Origin: Dysgonamonadaceae bacterium
Lineage (GTDB): Bacteria > Bacteroidota > Bacteroidia > Bacteroidales > Azobacteroidaceae
Direction: 5' to 3'
Length of the DNA: 27,233 nucleotides
NCBI GenBank assembly: GCA_031255425.1
Contig: JAIRSN010000002.1
Location: 1-27,233 of the forward strand
The notes under the pieces are model-generated. The model saw nothing but the letters and a program-made list of their open reading frames with translations, had not been told where the DNA came from and made no database searches. Each line of letters begins with the position of its first letter. Within the stretch, counting starts at the first letter, position 1. Of the stretch, positions 21,669-27,233 are shown piece after piece. Both the position numbers and the translations under genes were made by a program.

Positions 21669-22175
21669 CTAAGCGTTCTTAAAAAACTCTTTTATGTAGG
21701 GATAAACAGACGGAAGAATTTTCTTCACCCTGTTGTAGTAAATGGATTTTTCCGTAGTTTGCTTATAAATCAGCGCATTATTGGAATCAAAAACAGCTAC
21801 GATATTGAGAAATATACTCAAACAAAGCATCCACATAAATGCCCCGAACAGAGCGCCTAACAGCCTGTTGAAAATTTCGGCAGGCGTATAATTGATTATC
21901 TTGTCCACAAATTTTGCCACTAAAGCAAATAGTATAATGATGATAATGAAAGCGGCAACGTAGTAAATGGCGCTTATCGTACCTGCTGAAAATGAGTTTT
22001 CGGCCGGAAAGTACATATAGGTGAGTTTACGCAACCACGTCGCAACACTTCCCGACAAAACAACCGCCAATATCAAGGCGATAACGGAAATAAGCTGTTT
22101 GATGATTCCATCAAACAGCCCTTTAATGATTCCTATTACTAAGCAAATAACAATTATTACGTCTAACCAGTTCAT
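21669..22175 (-). CDS. CvpA family membrane protein
   Basis: A 168-residue inner-membrane protein with four hydrophobic segments: roughly 2-20 (WLDVIIVICLVIGIIKGLFDG), 26-48, 66-86 (SAIYYVAAFIIIIILFAL) and 102-126 (RLLGALFGAFMWMLCLSIFL). The N-terminal pattern NWLDVIIVI...GIIKGLFDGIIKQL matches the CvpA / colicin V production family. The family's exact role is unclear; E. coli CvpA affects colicin V export and purine-operon phenotypes. It sits between infB and sufB in the long operon, as in other Bacteroidales. Confidence 0.88.
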   Translation of the reverse strand: MNWLDVIIVICLVIGIIKGLFDGIIKQLISVIALILAVVLSGSVATWLRKLTYMYFPAENSFSAGTISAIYYVAAFIIIIILFALVAKFVDKIINYTPAEIFNRLLGALFGAFMWMLCLSIFLNIVAVFDSNNALIYKQTTEKSIYYNRVKKILPSVYPYIKEFFKNA

Positions 22176-22236
22176 TTTATGTGCTCTACTTCATCTGCCG
22201 TGCATCCGGCACTCCAAGCGAAACGGGAATCTCGCT

Positions 22237-25170
22237 TTACAGCGTTTGTTTTACTTCTATTTCTTCGAATGCTTCCACAATGTCGCCGACCTTAATATCG
22301 TTGAAGTTATGAATATTCAAACCACACTCGTAACCTTGTGCAACTTCTTTCACATCGTCTTTGAACCGTTTCAGCGAACCCAATTCTCCGGTGTAGATAA
22401 CGATACCGTCACGCACCAGCCTGATTTTATTTCCACGTTTGATTTTACCTTCCTTCACCATACATCCCGCCACTGTACCCACTTTGGTAATTTTGAATAT
22501 TTCACGGATTTCAACATTTGCCGTAATTTCTTCCTTAATTTCGGGGGAAAGCAGTCCTTCCATTGCCGCTTTTACTTCGGCAATCGCGTCGTAAATAATG
22601 GAATACAAACGAATATCTACTCCTTCTTTTTCGGCCGACTTGCGGGCAAGTTGCGACGGACGCACCTGGAACCCAACGATAATGGCATCGGAGGCAGCCG
22701 CAAGAATAACATCCGATTCGGATATTTGCCCGACGCCTTTGTGAATCACATTGACCTGAACCTGTTCGGTGGAAAGGCGTATCAACGAATCCGACAACGC
22801 TTCGACCGAACCATCCACATCTCCTTTTACAATCACATTCAACTGCTGGAAATTTCCAATGGCGATCCGGCGCCCAATATCGTCTAATGTCAACAACTTT
22901 TGGGTACGCAAACCCTGTTCGCGTTGCAACTGTTCGCGTTTGGTCGCAATCTCCCGTGCATTTTGCTCGGTTTCCATCACGTGAATCGTATCTCCCGCCT
23001 GAGGCGCGCCGTTCAATCCCAAGATTAAAACCGGTTCCGAGGGACCGGCTTCCGTAATTCGTTGATTCCGTTCGTTGAACATTGCCTTGACGCGGCCGTG
23101 ATGCGTACCGGCTAAAACAACGTCGCCCATTTTCAGCGTACCGTTTTTCACCAGCATGGTGACTACATAACCGCGGCCTTTATCTAAGGAAGATTCGATG
23201 ACCGAACCGATCGCCCGCCTTTTCGGATTGGCTTTCAGTTCCAGCAATTCGGCTTCCAAGAGTACCTTTTCCAACAATTCCTGTACGCCGATTCCTTTCT
23301 TTGCAGAAATATCCTGGGATTGGTATTTCCCGCCCCATTCTTCTATCAAATAATTCATACCGGCCAACGTTTCTTTTATTTTATCGGGATTGGCTCCGGG
23401 CTTGTCAATTTTATTGATAGCAAATATCATCGGAACCCCTGCTGCTGCCGCATGGTTGATTGCCTCAACGGTTTGAGGCATCACATTGTCGTCGGCGGCA
23501 ACAATTATAATCGCAATATCCGTTACGCTTGCACCCCGCGCACGCATGGCGGTAAACGCCTCGTGTCCGGGAGTATCGAGGAACGTGATTTTGCGCCCAT
23601 CTGCCAATTCCACATTGTACGCCCCGATGTGTTGCGTAATCCCTCCGGCTTCTCCGGCTATCACATTTGTATTTCTTATATTGTCCAACAACGAAGTTTT
23701 TCCGTGATCCACGTGTCCCATCACGGTTACAATCGGGGGACGCTGTGCCAAATCCTCTTCGTTATCTTTTTCTTCCGTAATGGCTTCCACCACTTCGGCG
23801 CTTACGTATTCCGTTTTGTATCCAAATTCGCCGGCAACGATGTTGATGGTTTCCGCGTCCAGCCGTTGGTTGATGGAAACCATGATTCCAATCGCCATGC
23901 AGGTAGATATAATCTGAACGACAGGCACATTCATCATATTAGCCAAGTCGTTGGCGGTAACAAATTCGGTGATTTTAATGACCTTGCTTTCCTGCTGTTC
24001 AATTTCATACTGTTCGCTCTGGCGTTGCGAAACGGCGTCTCTTTTTTCCTTGCGGTATTTCGCGCCTTTCTTTTGCCCTTTGTTGGTCAGGCGCGCCAAG
24101 GTTTCCTTGATTTGCTTTTGAACGTCTTCTTCGTTTACTTCATTTTTCGAAGCGGGCTTACGCAGTTTCAAACGGGGATTTTCGCTGTTTTTCTGCGCGA
24201 CCGGCGGAATGCCTTTTTCGATGTCTATCCTTTCCCGTTTGATGCGATTCCGCTTCTTTTTCTTTGCTTCTTCCAAATCCGCTTTTTTCATCAGAACCGG
24301 CTTCTCCCGCTTTTCGGCTTTGGGGTCTTCTTCTTCCGGTTTTCGATTTACGGCTAAAGCGGCTTTCTTTTCTTTCTCCATCCGGTCCTTTTCGGCGCGT
24401 TCTTTTTTCTTTTCTTCTTTGGTTTTTTTCTTTGGCCGGGTCGAAAGATTGATGTCCGACAAATCGATTTTCCCAATAAGTTTAATCTGTTCAACTCGCG
24501 GTTGCTCCAAACGGAACACCTCGCCGGTGTCTGTTCCCTCCGTTTCCCCTGTTTCTTCCGTTTCGGAAGGTATTTCCGGTTCTGCCGATTCTTCCGGTAT
24601 TATCTCCGGTTCGGTTATCTCCGGCACTTCTTCTGTTTGGCCCGTTTCAGTCACTTCTTCTGCTTCAACGGTTTCGGAAGGAACTTCTTTTTCTTCGGGA
24701 ACTTCCGGTTTCTCTTCTTCTACCGGAAGGACAACCTCTACCGTTTCTTTTTCAAGATCTTCTTCCGGTTTTACGGTTGTTTTTTCTTCTACGGGCGCCA
24801 CAATCTTCGGCTCCGGTTTCTTTTCTTTCAATGTTTCCAGATCCAATTTACCCTTCACAACTACTTTGGGTTTGAAATCTTCCGGAATTTCAACTTTAAT
24901 TTCTTCCACTTTTTTAGGCTGGTTTTCATAACCTTCTGCGGCTATGCTTTCTTTCTTTTCTTTATGATGGCGTTTTTGGCTAATTTTTTCTGATTCCAGT
25001 TTCAGATTTTTATCCTTATTAAATTCTTTTATAAGGAGTTCATATTCTTCATCACTAATCTTCGTATTGGGATTGGCTTCCGTCGCAAATCCCTTTTTCT
25101 GTAGAAATTCTACTACTGTAGAAAGCCCTACATTCAAATTTCGTGTTACTCTGTTTAATCTAATAGACAT
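22237..25170 (-). CDS. infB: Translation initiation factor IF-2
   Basis: IF-2 is a GTPase that brings initiator tRNA to the 30S subunit. The chosen start gives 977 residues beginning [13 protein letters not shown], the usual Bacteroidales N-terminus; the extension to 25245 starts with TTG, has no family support and is rejected. The N-terminal winged-helix-like domain (1-60) is followed by a very long low-complexity region (about 100-370) with acidic E/P/T repeats and then K/R/E-rich helices. The G domain has GHVDHGKT near 481-488, DTPGH near 530 and NKID near 587. Domains II, III and IV follow, ending [19 protein letters not shown]. It lies 80 bases after nusA with a stem-loop between. Confidence 0.96.
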   Translation of the reverse strand: MSIRLNRVTRNLNVGLSTVVEFLQKKGFATEANPNTKISDEEYELLIKEFNKDKNLKLESEKISQKRHHKEKKESIAAEGYENQPKKVEEIKVEIPEDFKPKVVVKGKLDLETLKEKKPEPKIVAPVEEKTTVKPEEDLEKETVEVVLPVEEEKPEVPEEKEVPSETVEAEEVTETGQTEEVPEITEPEIIPEESAEPEIPSETEETGETEGTDTGEVFRLEQPRVEQIKLIGKIDLSDINLSTRPKKKTKEEKKKERAEKDRMEKEKKAALAVNRKPEEEDPKAEKREKPVLMKKADLEEAKKKKRNRIKRERIDIEKGIPPVAQKNSENPRLKLRKPASKNEVNEEDVQKQIKETLARLTNKGQKKGAKYRKEKRDAVSQRQSEQYEIEQQESKVIKITEFVTANDLANMMNVPVVQIISTCMAIGIMVSINQRLDAETINIVAGEFGYKTEYVSAEVVEAITEEKDNEEDLAQRPPIVTVMGHVDHGKTSLLDNIRNTNVIAGEAGGITQHIGAYNVELADGRKITFLDTPGHEAFTAMRARGASVTDIAIIIVAADDNVMPQTVEAINHAAAAGVPMIFAINKIDKPGANPDKIKETLAGMNYLIEEWGGKYQSQDISAKKGIGVQELLEKVLLEAELLELKANPKRRAIGSVIESSLDKGRGYVVTMLVKNGTLKMGDVVLAGTHHGRVKAMFNERNQRITEAGPSEPVLILGLNGAPQAGDTIHVMETEQNAREIATKREQLQREQGLRTQKLLTLDDIGRRIAIGNFQQLNVIVKGDVDGSVEALSDSLIRLSTEQVQVNVIHKGVGQISESDVILAAASDAIIVGFQVRPSQLARKSAEKEGVDIRLYSIIYDAIAEVKAAMEGLLSPEIKEEITANVEIREIFKITKVGTVAGCMVKEGKIKRGNKIRLVRDGIVIYTGELGSLKRFKDDVKEVAQGYECGLNIHNFNDIKVGDIVEAFEEIEVKQTL

Positions 25171-25205
25171 ATAATAATTTGTAATATGCTGATTGCAAAT
25201 GGGCT

Positions 25206-25243
25206 GATATGCCCTGTGGATTTCCTCGGCACAGGAGCCTATC
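25206..25243 (-). other. Stem-loop between nusA and infB
   Basis: On the minus strand CCTGTG (25235-25230) pairs with CACAGG (25218-25213), and outer GATA/TATC (25243-25240 with 25209-25206) extends it across small internal loops. No T-run follows. It could be a processing site or a translational control element for infB. Confidence 0.4.
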
Positions 25244-25250
25244 AATATTG

Positions 25251-26501
25251 TTATTCTTCTTCAAATTCGGACTTTAAGATTCCGAGCAGTTCGTCTACCG
25301 AACTTTCTTCCAGATCCGCTTTTTCTATAATTTCGTTCCGGTCCATAGCCAAAACGTTTTTAGCAGTATAACAACCGATATTTTTCAATGCTTCAATGAT
25401 CCACATTTCAATTTCATCGGAAAATTCATCCAGGTAAATATCTTCTCCATCAATATCCACATCCCTGAATACATCAATTGTATATTCGGTCAGCATACTT
25501 GCCAATTTGATATTCAATCCGCCTTTCCCTATTGCGAGGGAAACTTCTTCGGGACGAAGATACACTTCTGCTTTCTTATCTTCTTCGCGGATTTTGATGG
25601 AGGAAATTTTCGCCGGACTTAAGGCGCGTTGGATAAACAGGGATATATTGGCTGTATAATTGATCACGTCAATATTTTCGTTGCATAATTCGCGGACGAT
25701 GCCATGAATGCGGGCGCCCTTCATGCCGACACAGGCGCCTACCGGGTCAATCCGGTCGTCGTAGGATTCCACGGCTACTTTCGCCCGTTCGCCCGGGATG
25801 CGGGCAATCCGCTTGATGGTGATCAGTCCGTCGTGGATTTCAGGTACTTCCAATTCAAACAACCGCTGCATAAATAAGTTCGATGTACGCGAAAGAATGA
25901 TTTTCGGATTATTATTCAGGTTATCGACTTTCACCACTACGGCGCGGCGCGATTCGTTTTTCCGGAAAAAGTCGCCCGGTATCTGTTCGGATTTCGGAAG
26001 AATCAACTCGTTTCCTTCGTCATCCAGCAAAAGAATTTCTTTCTTCCATACCTGGTATACTTCTCCGGAAACGATTTGCCCGACCTGGTCTTTGTATTTG
26101 GTATAAAGGGTATCCTTTTGCAATTCCATAATCTTGGAAGACAAGGTTTGACGAAGATTCAAAACCGCACGGCGCCCAAAACCCGCAAAGTCGACCGCGT
26201 CTGTTATTTCCTCACCGACTTCGTAATCGGGGTCTATTTTTTGCGCTTCCGTCAATGAGATTTGCAGGTTGGAGTCTTCCAGTTCGTCGTCGGGAACAAC
26301 TTCCCGGTTTCTCCAGATTTCAAAATCGCCTTTGTCCGGATTGATAATAATATCATAATTATCGTCAGAACCGAACATTTTGCTTATTACATTCCGGAAT
26401 GCTTCCTCCAGTACACTGATCAACGTGGTCCGATCTACATTTTTGTTCTCCTTAAAGTCCGCAAATGTTTCAATCATACTTGGTTCCTGTCTTCTTGCCA
26501 T
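25251..26501 (-). CDS. nusA: Transcription termination/antitermination factor NusA
   Basis: NusA binds RNA polymerase and modulates pausing, termination and antitermination. The 416-residue product starts [20 protein letters not shown]. The N-terminal polymerase-binding domain covers about 1-130, with [17 protein letters not shown]. The S1 domain follows ([18 protein letters not shown]...GNELILP). KH1 contains [19 protein letters not shown] and KH2 contains [16 protein letters not shown]. The C-terminal tail is short and acidic, with a helix-hairpin-helix-like region ([18 protein letters not shown]), and lacks the extra repeats of the E. coli protein, as is usual outside Proteobacteria. It starts 8 bases after rimP ends. 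Confidence 0.97.
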   Translation of the reverse strand: MARRQEPSMIETFADFKENKNVDRTTLISVLEEAFRNVISKMFGSDDNYDIIINPDKGDFEIWRNREVVPDDELEDSNLQISLTEAQKIDPDYEVGEEITDAVDFAGFGRRAVLNLRQTLSSKIMELQKDTLYTKYKDQVGQIVSGEVYQVWKKEILLLDDEGNELILPKSEQIPGDFFRKNESRRAVVVKVDNLNNNPKIILSRTSNLFMQRLFELEVPEIHDGLITIKRIARIPGERAKVAVESYDDRIDPVGACVGMKGARIHGIVRELCNENIDVINYTANISLFIQRALSPAKISSIKIREEDKKAEVYLRPEEVSLAIGKGGLNIKLASMLTEYTIDVFRDVDIDGEDIYLDEFSDEIEMWIIEALKNIGCYTAKNVLAMDRNEIIEKADLEESSVDELLGILKSEFEEE

Positions 26502-26509
26502 ACGTTTTT

Positions 26510-26974
26510 TTATTTGAATCTAATAATATTTTTTGTGTATTTAATATCGTCGTAACGAAACGTCCAATCTTCTTTTTGCGCGATTTTCCGTTTAGCGCCC
26601 TCCGGCTTTACCTTTTTTTCTATTGTAAGGATGATTTCATTTTCACCGGCTTCTTTTAAGACGCCTGCATACTTTTTCCCGTCTTTCAGCAGTGTTTCCA
26701 CTTCATTGCCTACATTTTTCTTATATTGCCGGAGCAGTTTGAAGGGTTGCGTGATTCCGGCGGATCCTACTTCCAATTCGTAATCTTCGATATTGCGGTC
26801 GAGTTGGGATTCGATGTGTTTTGTCAACGCAACACAATCGTCGATCGCCACGACGTGATCGCTGTCGATTTCCACCACAATTTTATTATCTGCTTGAATA
26901 TTTGCCTCCACCAGATATTGGTCCGACGCGGCCAGGTATTCTTCTATTATGCTTCGAATTTTATTTATTTCCAC
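26510..26974 (-). CDS. rimP: Ribosome maturation factor RimP
   Basis: RimP helps late maturation of the 30S subunit. The 154-residue product has the two-domain layout. The N-terminal alpha/beta domain contains VVEIDSDHVVAIDDCVALTKHIE and the family-marking LEVGSAGITQPF (the usual EVSSPG-like turn). The C-terminal Sm-like domain starts near NVGNEVETLLKDGKKYAGVL. The start codon read here is GTG (26974-26972); no in-frame ATG lies upstream. It is the first gene of the operon, 60 bases after the predicted transcription start, with a terminator-like hairpin in between. Confidence 0.93.
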   Translation of the reverse strand: MEINKIRSIIEEYLAASDQYLVEANIQADNKIVVEIDSDHVVAIDDCVALTKHIESQLDRNIEDYELEVGSAGITQPFKLLRQYKKNVGNEVETLLKDGKKYAGVLKEAGENEIILTIEKKVKPEGAKRKIAQKEDWTFRYDDIKYTKNIIRFK

Positions 26975-26996
26975 CAGACACTTTCAATTAAGAAAC

Positions 26997-27022
26997 AAAA
27001 AAGAGAGGCGTCAGCCTCCCCC
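26997..27022 (-). terminator. Terminator-like leader hairpin ahead of rimP (possible attenuator)
   Basis: On the minus strand GAGGC (27018-27014) pairs with GCCTC (27009-27005) around TGAC; outer GGGG against TCTC can add four more pairs, two of them G-T. It is followed directly by TTTTTT (27002-26997). It lies between the promoter (27039-27070) and the rimP start (26974), so the operon's own transcript must pass it. It would yield a leader RNA of about 35-40 bases if it terminates. Confidence 0.6.
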
Positions 27023-27038
27023 TCCTTTAATTCGGTTG

Positions 27039-27070
27039 CAAATATACTATTTTATCTGTTTAATACCAAA
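27039..27070 (-). promoter_or_regulatory. Promoter of the rimP-nusA-infB-cvpA-suf operon
   Basis: On the minus strand TTTG (27070-27067), exactly 20 bases, then TATATTTG (27046-27039) match the Bacteroidota consensus. The predicted start is near 27033, with a leader of about 60 bases. No other good promoter was noticed inside the operon, so it may serve all eight genes. Confidence 0.75.
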
Positions 27071-27211
27071 ATAAATAGAATAAATATTTTTTCCGGAACA
27101 AAATCACTTCAAATAAGACCGTGCTAACCCGGTGAAAAAAGAAAGAAGCAATTCCTTGCTGAAAATAATATACAATTTGATTTACAACCCATTGCATTTT
27201 CAGGAAAATAC

Positions 27212-27233
27212 AAAAAAAGAAAGCCGCCGTTCG
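27212..27233 (-). terminator. Possible half of a terminator at the window edge
   Basis: The minus strand reads GGCGGCTTTC followed by TTTTTTT, which looks like the 3' arm and T-run of an intrinsic terminator whose 5' arm lies beyond the window. A gene on the minus strand probably ends just outside. The rest of 27071-27211 is AT-rich, and I see no gene in it. Confidence 0.35.

Noticed and set aside
25171..25245. N-terminal extension of IF-2 by 25 residues
   Set aside because: It would start with TTG, has no similarity to IF-2 N-termini, and overlaps the stem-loop at 25206-25243. The ATG at 25170 gives the standard N-terminus.
27071..27211. Searched for a tRNA or small gene at the right edge
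   Set aside because: The stretch is AT-rich without a cloverleaf or a convincing frame; the open frame at 26726-27127 on the plus strand is mostly a shadow of rimP.

Overview
The window comes from a member of the phylum Bacteroidota, most likely order Bacteroidales. Three things support this: promoters of the Bacteroidota type (TTTG, about 20 bases, then TAnnTTTG), a secreted protein with a type IX secretion sorting domain at 15269-16690, and the co-linear order rimP-nusA-infB-cvpA-sufBCDS. Type IX secretion points away from the genus Bacteroides and towards families such as Porphyromonadaceae, Tannerellaceae or Dysgonomonadaceae. I cannot name a genus. kdsA, the TonB-dependent receptor and a TolC-like protein show a Gram-negative envelope.

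Layout: 1-74 is the first 24 codons of proB (minus strand). 75-1545 has no convincing protein gene. It holds a dense composite of palindromic repeats (181-930), a promoter (956-985) and a strongly folded stretch (1196-1456) that may be a non-coding RNA. 1546-4821 is murF followed by a TonB-dependent receptor. 4838-7062 (minus) holds kdsA and a DUF1015 gene, each with its own signals. 7181-10298 (plus) is a tight run of an exported carboxypeptidase-like-domain protein, queD, queE and rnz. 10309-11637 (minus) is an orphan TolC-like outer-membrane protein. 11826-14587 (plus) is the last part of histidine degradation (ftcD, hutI, cyclodeaminase). 14588-15268 is a second palindromic repeat region. 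15269-16690 is the type IX secretion cargo protein. 16794-26974 (minus) is one long operon read rimP, nusA, infB, cvpA, sufB, sufC, sufD, sufS, joining translation and transcription factors to iron-sulfur cluster assembly.

The most unusual content is the pair of repeat regions. Each has an array of six palindromes at an exact 42-base period. The linker is shared between the arrays but the palindromes are completely different. Around both lies a family of about a dozen short hairpins with a constant GCA loop (TGC on the other strand), changing but still pairing stems, and an AT-rich tail. In array 1 long inverted arms flank the array. The architecture resembles miniature transposable elements with tandem 'bricks', such as those described from Porphyromonas gingivalis, but the maintained symmetry with exchangeable stems deserves separate study. 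Other points of interest are the folded candidate RNA upstream of murF and a terminator-like hairpin just after the promoter of the rimP-nusA-infB-suf operon.
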